A stretch of 64,000 nucleotides of DNA, taken from CBDEGU01 sp965238045 (GTDB lineage: Bacteria; Acidobacteriota; Terriglobia; Bryobacterales; UBA6623). The stretch is taken from contig CBDEGU010000011.1 of assembly GCA_965238045.1 (NCBI GenBank), positions 1-64,000 on the forward strand, read 5' to 3'. The notes beneath the pieces are model-generated. The model was not told the DNA's origin. It did no database searches and saw nothing but the letters and a program-made list of their open reading frames with translations. Below, piece after piece: positions 17,414 through 25,510 of the stretch. The translations under genes were made by a program, and so were the position numbers. The stretch's first letter is position 1, and every line of letters starts with the position of its first letter.

Positions 17414-17778
17414 GGCATTGTCAAGTTAACAACGCGAAGGCGGTTTTGCCCCAGAGATCGTCCGAGGTTTCTCCTTTTCAACAGGCACAAGTCGCTGTCT
17501 TCCAGTCCGTGAACGCTCGCTTTCTCAGAAGTCGATGATGGACCGCTTTGAGATGATAACGTCCAACTCGGAACAGGTTGTGAATGGGACCGTGGACCGA
17601 GAAAAAGTGTTGGAGTTGTGCCGCTGACTTGAATCGACGCATCTGGCGTTCCTGCTCCCTGGTGTGCTGGTGGGAGACTTCAGCTCGGTTGCTTTCGTAC
17701 TGGCCGGTTCGATGGGTGACTGATGGGAAGACCTCTCGGTGGGCGGCCACATAGCTTCGAAGCTTGTCGGTAACGAGT
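17414..17778 (-). mobile_element. IS6-family element, 3' part
   Basis: One terminal sequence (GGCATTGTCAAGTTAA, 17414-17429) and the C-terminal third of the transposase remain. The other side is cut by the IS5-type element that starts at 17779. Confidence 0.8.
17478..17778 (-). pseudogene. IS6-family transposase, C-terminal fragment
   Basis: About 100 codons remain. They start within the DDE core at LVTDKLRSY and include YESNRAEVSHQHTREQER, the region of the last catalytic Glu in IS6/IS26 transposases, followed by MRRFKSAAQLQHFFSVH. The N-terminal DNA-binding part and the first two catalytic residues are missing because the IS5-type element interrupts the gene. Confidence 0.85.
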
Positions 17779-18895
17779 GGCGCTGTTGCACGATTCAATC
17801 CCGGCGCGAGTTGGGCTGCTTTCTGAACCTCTCATTCACAACACCACGGCGTAGGACTTCGGCCTCCCGAGCTCGGCCATCCGGTTCAGGATGTGACACC
17901 CGATCGTGGCCTCTCTCCTTTGCGCCGTGCTGTTCCTCGCCTTCAGGTTGCCCCCGAGCATTGACTTATACCGGAAGAACCCGTTTTCACCCCGCGCCTG
18001 CTGTCGGTAGCCCGACTCCTTCTGCCACTCTCGTCGTCCAACCTTATGAATCCTCTGAAGAGCCGCTTCTCGCTGCCGCCACGGTCCGTCCGTGGGCCCC
18101 GCCGACGCCGCACAGCGACGAGGAGGGATCACGATCACGACCTCCTCTGTACCGCCCGCGCCGACCCGATCGTAGATCGACCTGTGGTCGTAGGCCCCGT
18201 CTGCCGTGAAACGCCGGATTGGATCCTCGATCTGGTCGAGCAGATCCGGGATGGTGGAGGCGTCGTCCCCACTGCTCGCGGTCAGTTCGGTCGCCACAAT
18301 GGACCCCTCGTCATCCACTCCGATGTGTAGCTTTCGCCAGTCCGTGCGTTTCTTCGATACCTTGTTGTACTTGTGCGCGTTCCATTCGCCGCAACGCAAG
18401 ATCTTGAGCCCTGTGGAATCGACGATCAGGTGGATCGGGCCGTCGTGGACTCGGGTCAGGGGCGGCACCTGAACGATTTGGTTCCGGCGCGAGAGAGTGG
18501 TGTGGTCCGGGGCCTTGAGGTCGAGACCCATCAGGCGGAGTAGCGAGTCCAGGAAACCCTCGGTCTGGCGTAGCGGTAGGCGGAAGACGAGCCGCAGGGT
18601 CAATGCGGTCAAGATCGCAAGGTTCGAGTAGCGTCGCTGGCCTCCGCGCAGACCGTTCTTCGGTGGTGTCCAGGCGGCGATCGCCTCCTTGCTCAGCCAG
18701 ATCGTGACGTCGCCGCGGTTCCTGAGACCATGCTCGTACTCGCTCCAGTTCCGGATTCTGTACTTCGTCTTGTGCTTGCGGTTGACTCAGCTCGACTTCC
18801 TTGCGGCCATGACGTTTCCCCCCGATCCCCATGATGGATCGGGACTGCGCGCTGATGCTAGCGTGGGAGCCGAGGCGGATTCATGCACCAACGCC
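17779..18895 (-). mobile_element. IS5-family element, 1117 bp, transposase broken
   Basis: Imperfect ends are visible: GGCGCTGTTGCACGATTC on the left and, on the minus strand from 18895, GGCGTTGGTGCATGAATC. It sits between an IS6 remnant and an ISL3 remnant and seems to have inserted at the edge of each. The same family left fragments at 9369-9469 and 10918-11071. Confidence 0.8.
17836..18810 (-). pseudogene. IS5-family transposase with a nonsense codon at position 8
   Basis: From the ATG at 18810 the frame would encode 324 residues. Codon 8 (18787-18789) is TGA, where the fragment at 10983 has CGA. After the stop the frame continues through the DDE domain: HLIVDSTGLKIL (first Asp), TADGAYDHRSIY (second Asp), and RYKSMLGGNLKARN near the last Glu region (GENGFFRYK). 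Reinitiation at an internal start could give the 258-residue C-terminal part. Probably inactive. Confidence 0.85.
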
Positions 18896-20049
18896 GTGCG
18901 GAAGCCGAAGGCGCGATGGCTGACCAGCTTGATCTTGTTGTTCATCCCTTCCACGGCGCCGTTGGATAAGCGCAGCCGGGTCCATGCCAGCACCCCGTCG
19001 AGATGCGAGCGCAGCATCTTCACCAGCTTCTTGAACGGCTCCAGCCGCGAGCGCATCGCCGAGTGCATCCAGCGCTCCAGATGCTCGCGCGCCCGTTTGG
19101 GCTGCTGGTAGTCAAAGAACAACTGCAAGGATTCTTTCAAGTAATAAGCCCGCGTGATCGGCGTGTTCCAGCTTACCAGCGTCGATAGTCGCTCCTTTTG
19201 GTCCGGCCTCAGGTTCCAGGGATTTTTCAGCAGCAAATAGCGCGTGCGTTTGAATTTCACTTTTTCCTTTCCACTAAGGTGGCGCATCTGGGACCGCCGC
19301 ACTTCGTCAACGGCGCGGTTGAGATGTTGCACCAGATGGAAACGGTCGAACAACACTTGGGCCCGCGGTGCGTTCTCGCGCACCGCCTTGGCATAGGGAG
19401 CCCACATGTCCATCAGCACCACCTGAATAGTCTGGCAGCGCCCGCGGCCCAGTTCACAGAAGAACTTCCGCAGCGTCGGTTCGCTGCGGTCTTCGCCCAC
19501 CCACAGCAGCGTGCGCCGCTCCAGATCGTAGACCACCGTGAGGTAGCGATGCCCCTTGCGGCGGCTGACCTCGTCGATGCCAATCCAATGCAGCGGCTTG
19601 CGCCGCCGCCGAGCCAGCCCATAGGCGACCGCGCGTTGGACGATGGCCGCCACGGTTTTCCAGTTCAAATCGAAGTGATGGGCGGCTTCGCGCCAACTCA
19701 GATGCTTCGTCAGGGCCGCCACCGATGCGGCCAGCGCGCAGCTCACCCGCGCCCACGGCTCGGCCCAGGGCAACGCTTCGGTGCGCACTCCGCAACGCTC
19801 GCAGCGGACCCGCCGAGGCCGGTAGCGCAGTACAAGCCGCGCCTTCCTCAACGGCAGGTCGCGCCACGAACGTTGCTTCACCGCGCGGCTGTGCACCCGC
19901 CGGCAACTCCGCCCGCAGCGGCTGCAGCGCAACCTCCTGGAACCTAGCCGTTCGATTTGCACGACCATCTCGGTGTCGCTTTCCTCGATGGCGGTGACCG
20001 TATGGGCTTTCAATCGCAGTTGTTTTCTGATAAAAGTTTGTAACAGCAC
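18896..20049 (-). pseudogene. ISL3-family transposase, C-terminus truncated
   Basis: The protein begins near GTG 20049 (VLLQTFIRKQLRLKAHTV) and has the ISL3 zinc-binding pairs CSRCGRSC and CERCGV, a helix-turn-helix (LSWREAAHHFDLNWKTV), and the DDE region: HWIGIDEVSRRKGH, VLMDMWAPYAKAV, FDRFHLVQHLNRAVDEVR and RLSNGAVEGMNNKIKL. It ends at HRAFGFRTA, about 15-20 residues short, and reads into the adjacent element. All catalytic residues remain, but the lost right end makes transposition unlikely. Confidence 0.8.
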
Positions 20050-20191
20050 CTCGTTTCGAGCCTCCTTTCGTTGTTGCCATGGTTGACACAACGAAGGATA
20101 GCCCAGCCGGGGTGCTGCCCTCCTTCCCAGCTCTCGCAAACGCTTCGGTTCCAAGCCCTTCCGCCAGCTTCACACTTTTGGGAGAGGAGCC
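18896..20191 (-). mobile_element. ISL3-family element, 3' end missing
   Basis: The left end (minus strand from 20191, GGCTCCTCTCCCAAAAGTG) looks like an ISL3-type terminus and leads into an almost complete transposase. The other end was lost where the IS5-type element joins at about 18895. Confidence 0.75.
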
Positions 20192-20432
20192 AACATGTTA
20201 AAGTTTTTCCCTAACCTCAGATCCAAGCAGATGATTGCATCAGGACCAGCGGCTCCCGGTTCAGCGTCGGACCAGTGCTGCGATCGTGGTCCAGCGCCAC
20301 CAGCGGGTAATGTAGATCCAGGGGGCACTCGACCAAGGCAGCCCCCATCCTTTTTCAATCCCTGGCCAATTCGATTTGATCCATCGATCGAGTTAGCCTG
20401 TCCGCTTTAGGAGAACGGGCCCACGTCACGAG

Positions 20433-20520
20433 TGTCACGCGAATCACGCGATTTTTCCTATTTGTTTTATTTCCTCTGCAATCCCGACAAAAGTAGAAGG
20501 GGCGCGTGATTCGCGTGACA
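20433..20520. promoter_or_regulatory. 18-bp perfect inverted repeat upstream of the CDGSH gene
   Basis: TGTCACGCGAATCACGCG at 20433-20450 is repeated as its exact complement at 20503-20520, with a 52-bp AT-richer spacer. It sits about 130 bp before the CDGSH protein gene. It could be a paired operator, a small mobile scar or a cruciform. The rest of 20192-20651 shows no gene. Confidence 0.6.
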
Positions 20521-20651
20521 AGCATGACTCCAAAGGATCGACGCCCAGGGGGCGCAACCGCGCGGGCGCGGGCCCGCAGTATGCGTTATTGTGGTTTGAG
20601 GTCCGATGACAGGGAACCCGAGAGACGACCGAACGTGAAAGGAGAATAGCA

Positions 20652-21302
20652 ATGGGCAAAGACACGGACTCTGCGAAAACGGTTATTGAGGCCAGTCCCA
20701 ATGGTCCCTATGTCGTGGCCAATCCGCCGCCGTTTGGCAATTCCAAGGGCGAAGAGCTTCCTACAAGACAGGTGACGGCGCTGTGCCGCTGCGGCGGCTC
20801 GTCCAATAAGCCGTTCTGCGACGGTACGCACACAAAGATCGGGTTCTCCGGCGAGCGGGTGAGCGACGGGGCGACTGACAGACAGGACCGCTACGAAGGG
20901 TCGCGCCTCACGATCAACGACAACCGCGGCGTATGCGCACACGCGGGGGTGTGCACCGACGGGCTGAAGTCGGTGTTTCGGTTGGGAGTCGAGCCATGGA
21001 TTGACCCAAACGGGGCCAAAGCGGAGGAGATTATCGCTACGGTTCGCAGTTGCCCCTCCGGGGCACTGAGCTACACGATCGACGGGGTCGAACATGCGGA
21101 TCAAGAGCGGGAGCCGAGAATCACAGTGACGAAAGACGGACCTTACCGGGTGGAGGGTGGACCTGAGCTGAAGGATCCCGTCACTGGTCAACGGCCGCAG
21201 TCTCGTGAGCACTATACGCTCTGTCGCTGTGGAGGCTCAAAGAACAAGCCCTTCTGCGACGGTACCCACTGGCACATCAAGTTCAGCGACGAGAAGAACT
21301 GA
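20652..21302 (+). CDS. CDGSH iron-sulfur protein with two CDGSH motifs and a central ferredoxin-like domain
   Basis: The 216-residue protein has two complete CDGSH signatures, C45-x-C47...C56-D-G-T-H60 and C191-x-C193...C202-D-G-T-H206, each binding one 2Fe-2S cluster through three Cys and one His. The middle (residues about 75-140) matches the divergent mono-cluster ferredoxin domain: NRGVCAHAGVC and then VRSCPSGALSY. Such three-part proteins are thought to be electron carriers or redox sensors; the partner is unknown. AAAGGAG lies 8 nt before the ATG. No signal peptide is present, so it is cytoplasmic. Confidence 0.92.
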   Translation: MGKDTDSAKTVIEASPNGPYVVANPPPFGNSKGEELPTRQVTALCRCGGSSNKPFCDGTHTKIGFSGERVSDGATDRQDRYEGSRLTINDNRGVCAHAGVCTDGLKSVFRLGVEPWIDPNGAKAEEIIATVRSCPSGALSYTIDGVEHADQEREPRITVTKDGPYRVEGGPELKDPVTGQRPQSREHYTLCRCGGSKNKPFCDGTHWHIKFSDEKN

Positions 21303-21311
21303 GAGGATAGA

Positions 21312-21346
21312 GCTTAGCCCGAGCGGGGGCGAGTGCCGGGCTGAGC
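21312..21346 (+). terminator. Possible terminator hairpin after the CDGSH gene
   Basis: GCTTAGCCCG (21312-21321) pairs with CGGGCTGAGC (21337-21346) with one G-T wobble, around a 15-nt loop, 10 bp after the stop codon. There is no T run, so Rho-independent termination is uncertain. The remaining sequence to 21636 shows nothing recognisable. Confidence 0.4.
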
Positions 21347-21636
21347 GCGCGAAAAGAAAAACCATGAGAAGCCCGTCAGCGAGATTCGGCGCCCCCCGTT
21401 CGTTTCCGGGGTTGCCGTCGTTGTTTCCTTGGTGGCTCGCCGAGGAGAAATCGGTGGATCTTACAGATCTTCTCGTCGAGCAAAAAGCGCCTGTCGCGAA
21501 ACCGTCGGTGAAGTGTCTCGGGAAGATCAGGGGGGCATCCCGTTGTGTCCAAATACTCGAACGTGTTCTGTTGGTGAGAGTTATGGTCCATGCGAGAGAC
21601 GCTCCGTTGGGCCGCTGCTGTGCTAGCCTGCGCTCC

Positions 21637-21756
21637 ATGCAGCAGGTTCTGGACCCGTTCCGGTCCATGCTCATCGTCCTGGTGGGATTCTTGCTTGGGT
21701 TCTTGCTTAGGTGTTGCGGATTGCAGCGCTGGGCTGATAGGCTCGGGGCGTTATGA
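21637..21756 (+). CDS. 39-residue hydrophobic peptide
   Basis: The peptide reads MQQVLDPFRSMLIVLVGFLL then a second hydrophobic run, enough for one membrane helix. Its stop overlaps the next start as ATGA (21753-21756), which argues for translational coupling. Its first residues and leader resemble the integrase-type scrap at 7763 (MQPLDPLRFVLIGL), so it may have arisen from the start of such a transposase. No function known. Confidence 0.45.
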   Translation: MQQVLDPFRSMLIVLVGFLLGFLLRCCGLQRWADRLGAL

Positions 21757-21989
21757 CTGATGTTCTGAAGTTGTTGATTGCGGAGCGGGATCGGTTGGAT
21801 CGGGCGATCGCCGTGTTGCAGGGTACGACTCCTCGCAGGGGTCGGCCACCAGGGAGAAGGTCCGCCAAGAAAGTGGCGGCGACGAGGGCTCGCAAGAAGC
21901 GCACGGTGTCTCCTGAGGATCGGAGGCGGATGTCAGAGCGTCTGAAGGCGTATTGGGCTGCGAAGCGGAGGGCGGGGAAGAAGAGGTAG
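21753..21989 (+). CDS. Small basic protein with an AT-hook-like motif
   Basis: The 78-residue protein opens with a short helical segment (MTDVLKLLIAERDRLDRAI), then an AT-hook-like basic core GRPPGRRSAKK, and ends in SPEDRRRMSERLKAYWAAKR. The composition suggests nucleic-acid binding. Its start overlaps the stop of the preceding 39-residue frame by 4 nt. The family is seen in soil bacteria next to mobile genes, but no role is established. Confidence 0.6.
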   Translation: MTDVLKLLIAERDRLDRAIAVLQGTTPRRGRPPGRRSAKKVAATRARKKRTVSPEDRRRMSERLKAYWAAKRRAGKKR

Positions 21990-22011
21990 CCCGTACTCGG
22001 TCTGTTCGACC

Positions 22012-22306
22012 TGTTCCCTATCGAAAATTCCCTTCGCTTTGCAAACATTGAAGTTCCCGGAGAATGGTACGAGGCCCGACTCGCCCTTCATCTGACCGGC
22101 ATTTCAGGTCGGATGAGGTCGCCGTCGGACCACAGAGGGTCCGCTGGGCCGAAGAGGACTGTAGATGATTTTGTAGCTGTTCAAAGCACCCTGAAACCAC
22201 AAGTTTCAACAAGTTTCAACACGGACAGCGCAAGTCGTTGAAACCTAAGTACTTGAAAACAGGCAAGTTCGGGATGGCATTGGAATCTGTCTTCTAAGCA
22301 GAGGGT
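22012..22306 (+). repeat. Long direct repeat, copy 2, leading into a tRNA-Arg 3' half
   Basis: This is the partner of 11073-11366, 10.9 kb away in the same orientation. The motif CTGTAGATGATTTTGTAG inside it recurs after the tRNA fragment (CTGTAGACGATTTTGTAG, about 22385), so the element-type sequence lies on both sides of the tRNA remnant. Confidence 0.75.
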
Positions 22307-22335
22307 CGCAGGTTCGAGTCCTGCCGCGCCTACCA
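22286..22335 (+). tRNA. tRNA-Arg (anticodon TCT), 3' half only; likely attachment site
   Basis: From the anticodon arm (22286-22302, loop CTTCTAA, anticodon 22293-22295) the tRNA continues through variable loop, T arm (GCAGGTTCGAGTCCTGC, 22308-22324), acceptor strand CGCGCCT and CCA at 22333-22335. No matching 5' acceptor or D arm precedes it. A 3' tRNA half is the usual mark of integration by a tyrosine recombinase. It should not be counted as a functional tRNA gene. Confidence 0.75.
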
Positions 22336-22629
22336 TATATTTTCAACGACTTACGGTCCTTTCTGAGGCCTCTCGAAAAGCCCACTGTAGACGATTTTGT
22401 AGATGCTATGTTCCTCCGAGCATCGTCAACCGAAGAACCCGCGTGAGGATTGATGCCGTGAGCTCAGAAGTTTTCTGGCCGGATTTTCAGTTCTGTTCGC
22501 TGGGGTTCCCGTTCATGCGATCCGGTCAGTTCAAAGATGAACGCTCACGGCAAGAATCACTTCAGGGCGGTTCAGCTGGAGCAAAAGTCGTTACTGCTGG
22601 CGCACGAGTCGACCTTGGTGGGCTCGCTC

Positions 22630-22790
22630 TCAATCCCTGAAATGCACAATTCGGCGCGGTCGTGCGCCAGTACGACGATGACAAACAGCACTCGGAACTG
22701 TCAGCGCGGGCACGACGAAAAAGTCCACGGCAACGAGCTGCCGTAGATGGTTTTGCAGGAACGTGCGCCAGCTCTGTGACGGCGGTTCGC
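22630..22790 (-). pseudogene. Fragment of an integrase-core transposase, frameshifted
   Basis: The minus strand reads WRTFLQNHLRQLVAVDFFVV, typical of the DDE integrase core (the Asp of VAVDFF is the first catalytic residue). After a one-base shift near 22690 it continues FRVLFVIVVLAHDRA. Both ends are missing. Confidence 0.65.
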
Positions 22791-22891
22791 GGCGGCTAGG
22801 TCCGCGGTAGTGAGGAAGAGGGGTAACGCCCGGGGAGCGAAGGGGCCTTGCCGCACATGAAGTCTTAGTCAATAAGGCAGGCAGGGGCCAA

Positions 22892-23537
22892 ATGACAAAA
22901 GCGTCCGGCGGTCCGCAGGACCTGAGACGAAGGCTATACGTCAAGGCGAAGACTGAACCGTATTGGCGCTTTTTGGGGTTGTATATCCATGTATGTGGTG
23001 ATCCTGATCGACTCGCATCCGGGCCGGCAATGGCTTCGGCAGGCGGTGGAAAAGCGGCGGCGCGAGGAGTTGGGCAAGCTACAAGTGGAGGTGAACGAGG
23101 AAAAGAGCCGCGGGGTGGAGCTCGAGCCAGGAGAGAGTTTCGGTTTTCTCGGTTTTGAGTCTCCTCGGATCCGCTTTCGGCGGGGACGATGGATGCCGCT
23201 GTGCAGGCCGCAAGGCAAGAAGCGGACGGCATTGCTGCGCAAGCTCAAGGAGATCTTCCGAGGCTCTCGATCCCAGCCGGCCGGCGGGCTGATCGCAAAG
23301 ATCCATCCGATTCTGCGCGGCTGGGTGAACTACTTTGCCGTGGGCCACTCGAGTCGGTGTTTCTCGCACATCCGAGACTGGGTGGAGAAGAAGATTCGGC
23401 GCCATCTGGGCAGAGCCTGTCAGCGCCAAGGCTTCGGATGGAAGCGGTGGAGCAGGGAACGGCTGTACAAGAAGCCTGGGCTCTTCGATGAGTACCGGGT
23501 GAGTTATCAACAGCCGTCCTGGGCAGCCGCCCCATGA
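22892..23537 (+). pseudogene. Group II intron reverse transcriptase/maturase with a large internal deletion
   Basis: The first about 35 codons (MTKASGGPQDLRRRLYVKAK... WRFLGLYIHV) match the N-terminus of group II intron RTs. From about 22989, in another frame, the C-terminal part follows: VVILIDSHPGRQWL, GESFGFLGFESPR, and the maturase region GWVNYFAVGHSSRCF with KKIRRHLGRACQRQGFGWKR. Nearly the whole RT palm including the catalytic YADD box is deleted. Sequence from 22750 to 22890 resembles an intron leader but was not folded. Confidence 0.75.
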
Positions 23538-23623
23538 CGATAGGCCCCATAATCCTTGCAGCGAAATGTGCGGGAGTGCGTAGTGCGGGGAATCCGCACG
23601 CTGCGTGCGAAGTGGCGGGAGCT

Positions 23624-23722
23624 GGAAACGGAGCTATGGAGCTTGCTAAACGGGCACGAAGGGGGAAACTCCGGACACGGCCAAGCGAGCGTCCTACGAG
23701 CCGCCGCGCCAGTTCTCGACCC
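23624..23722 (+). repeat. 100-bp repeat, copy 2 (first copy 12825-12924)
   Basis: Shares the CTAAACGGGCACGAAGGGGG block and its surroundings with 12825-12924. It lies 87 bp after the group II intron RT remnant. Confidence 0.65.
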
Positions 23723-23790
23723 GACCACTGTCACCAGAGCACGCCCCCGCCACCGGCTGCCCGTCCCGGCGACTTGGCCCGCGCGCCCGG

Positions 23791-24684
23791 CTAGTCGGAC
23801 GGCGGCTCGAGCACGGTGGGCGTGAAGAGCAGCAGCAGGTTGCTTTCCGGGCGGCGGCCTTTGGCGTCCTCGAAGGTTTGGATCATTCTTGTCGCGGCTA
23901 GCTCGGGGATGCGGGCGAATTGCCGCATCACCTGCTCGTTCACCAGACCCGTGATGGCGAAGCCCTGTCCGGGGGCGATGTCGATGAAGGTGTTGATTTG
24001 GCGCGAGGTCATCGCCGGGACGAAGTAGCCCGAGCGCAGCGTGGCCTGCTCGAAATCGACCGCCGTTACCGTGGCCAGGATGCGGATGCGGATCTTGCCG
24101 CCGGGCAGCAGGATCGGGCGCAGCCGCAGCCGGATGCCCAGCTCGCGCGGAATCACCGGCGGCGGCGGGCGCGGCGCCCCGGCCAGCAGGGCGGCCAGCG
24201 CGGCTTCGTCGGCCACCACCGGGACGGCGTACTGGCCGCCGATCAGGAAATCGACCCAGCGTCCGTTGGGGGCCGAGAGGACGGGGGTGGCGATGAGCTC
24301 GAGCGCGCCGGCGGCGGCTTGGGCCTGGACCAGCGCGGCGAGGGCGGCGTTCTGCTCGAGGATGTGGAGGCTGATCGTGCCGGCGGGGACGAGATCGGCG
24401 GCGGCGAGCAGGCGCTTCTGCGCCACGGCGTCGATGGCCGCCGGGCCGGCCTGCACCATTTGGACCTGGAACGAGACGCGCTGGGCGGGCGCGGTCTGGG
24501 CCCGGGCGGGCGCGGCGGCCAGAGCAGCGGCTGCGGTGAGGGCCAGGGCACCGAGCAGAAGCGCGGTTGCCGGATGGGGTGCGCGTGGCGTTACGCGCAA
24601 TGCCGCGGGTGCGGTGGCGCACAGCGGCGGGGGCAATGCCGCGAGACGGGTGGCGGTCTGGGGCGATTGGGTTTGTTTGGTCAT
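23791..24684 (-). CDS. Secretin-domain protein, CpaC/GspD-like
   Basis: From the ATG at 24684 the protein has about 297 residues: an Ala/Pro-rich N-terminus, a signal-like stretch (ATALLLGALALTAAAALAAA), then the secretin barrel pattern: ELGIRLRLRPILLPGGKIRI, the strand VDFEQATLRSGYFVPAMTS, the GQGFAITGLVNEQV turn and the closing LLLLFTPTVLEPP. Full secretins are larger; no N1/N2 ring domains are obvious, so this may be a reduced or solitary secretin. The frame extends to 24819 but that part lies in a dispersed repeat. Very high GC, and no secretion genes next to it. Confidence 0.7.
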   Translation of the reverse strand: MTKQTQSPQTATRLAALPPPLCATAPAALRVTPRAPHPATALLLGALALTAAAALAAAPARAQTAPAQRVSFQVQMVQAGPAAIDAVAQKRLLAAADLVPAGTISLHILEQNAALAALVQAQAAAGALELIATPVLSAPNGRWVDFLIGGQYAVPVVADEAALAALLAGAPRPPPPVIPRELGIRLRLRPILLPGGKIRIRILATVTAVDFEQATLRSGYFVPAMTSRQINTFIDIAPGQGFAITGLVNEQVMRQFARIPELAATRMIQTFEDAKGRRPESNLLLLFTPTVLEPPSD

Positions 24685-24739
24685 CGGGTGATCCGTGGAT
24701 TGCGGTTGTTCTGTTTGCTGTTTGGTTTTGGTGAAGCGA

Positions 24740-24833
24740 TGGCTGGCATTCGTATCCAGAGTAGCGCGGGGGGATGGGCTTGGCCGGGGACTTGCCGGTG
24801 GATGTTGTTGTGAGGTCATCGCTTAGCTGATTT
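24740..24833 (+). repeat. Dispersed repeat, copy 1 (second copy 28349-28452)
   Basis: Shares CTGGCATTCGTATCCAG-like and CTTGCCGGTGGATGTTGTTG blocks with 28349-28452. Both copies are followed by the CGCTTAG tract. No gene of its own. Confidence 0.6.
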
Positions 24834-24857
24834 GGGGTCTCGTTCTCCGTCGTTCTC

Positions 24858-24886
24858 AAAAGTCGTAGCCTGTCCCCGACTTTCCC
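24858..24886 (-). repeat. REP-like hairpin, copy of the one beside the RAYT remnant
   Basis: AAAGTCG and CGACTTT form a stem around a loop that reads GGGGACAGGCTA on the minus strand. This matches the hairpin at 33564-33592 next to the RAYT transposase fragment. Confidence 0.7.
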
Positions 24887-24912
24887 ACAGCTTCCTGTTC
24901 CCGATCTCACTC

Positions 24913-25320
24913 CTAACGTCTAACGAAATCAACTTGTATGAGCCCAGCGTCAGGTAGCTTCAGTACGGCAGTGGTATCCCTATAGCGAGACAGTTCTCTG
25001 CGCTTTATGACTAGCCGCTGTGTCCCCTTGTCAGAGTCAATCACGATCTCAAGCCGGTCGAACTTCGGTCGTCTGCTCCCCGTCAACGTGTGGGGAAATT
25101 TTGTGTGCTTGCCGTCATACCAGCCGCGCGGTCTTACCGTACGACCAGGGACGACTAGCTCATTGCCGCCGCCGGTCGTGCATTTCACCCTATCTTGCGC
25201 GTTACTCCAGGCTCCCCACGAGTGCTCCGGGTAAGGATACTCAAGCCACAACCAGAGATAGCGGATGCTGACCACATTGGGAGCAAGCGGCTTACCGTTT
25301 TCTGCATCCAAGAACCGCAT
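24913..25320 (-). pseudogene. C-terminal part of an unknown, probably exported protein
   Basis: About 135 codons remain, starting MRFLDAENGKPLAPNVVSIR, which resembles a carboxypeptidase-regulatory-like beta domain, and ending LPDAGLIQVDFVRR. The 5' side stops at the 187-bp REP-type element at 25323, so the start is probably lost. An ATG at 25320 could allow translation, but no ribosome-binding site is left. Confidence 0.5.
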
Positions 25321-25323
25321 GTG

Positions 25324-25510
25324 GGGAGATCGGGGACAGCTCCCGAACCCCTCGTTATGCCCCCGTGACGCCGGTGTTGGCGGCGGCCAAGAAATACTGT
25401 ACTGCACTGATTTATCATGACTTGTCAGTATTTTCCGTCCGAAAAGGGCTCCCTCTCCTTTTCCCTCCGACCTCGCCTAAAGGGAGTTCGGGAGCTGTCC
25501 CCGATCTCCC
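25324..25510. mobile_element. 187-bp BIME/MITE with REP-type inverted ends, copy 1
   Basis: The two ends are perfect 25-bp inverted repeats (25324-25348 and 25486-25510), each able to form a hairpin GGGAG...CTCCC with GGGGACA in the loop. A copy of the same length lies at 27644-27830 with a few differences. There is no gene inside. Both sides of this copy are truncated genes, so it marks a breakpoint. Confidence 0.85.

Noticed and set aside
20195..20410. 71-residue protein starting MLKFFPNL after GGAGAGGAG
   Set aside because: The apparent ribosome-binding site is the terminal sequence of the ISL3 element, and the product is low-complexity with no family.
22260..22335. Complete tRNA-Arg gene
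   Set aside because: The sequence before the anticodon arm has no D arm or AGGCGCG strand.
23920..24813. 297-codon Gly/Arg-rich frame opposite the secretin-like gene
   Set aside because: Composition typical of antisense reading of Ala/Pro-rich coding DNA; no domain.
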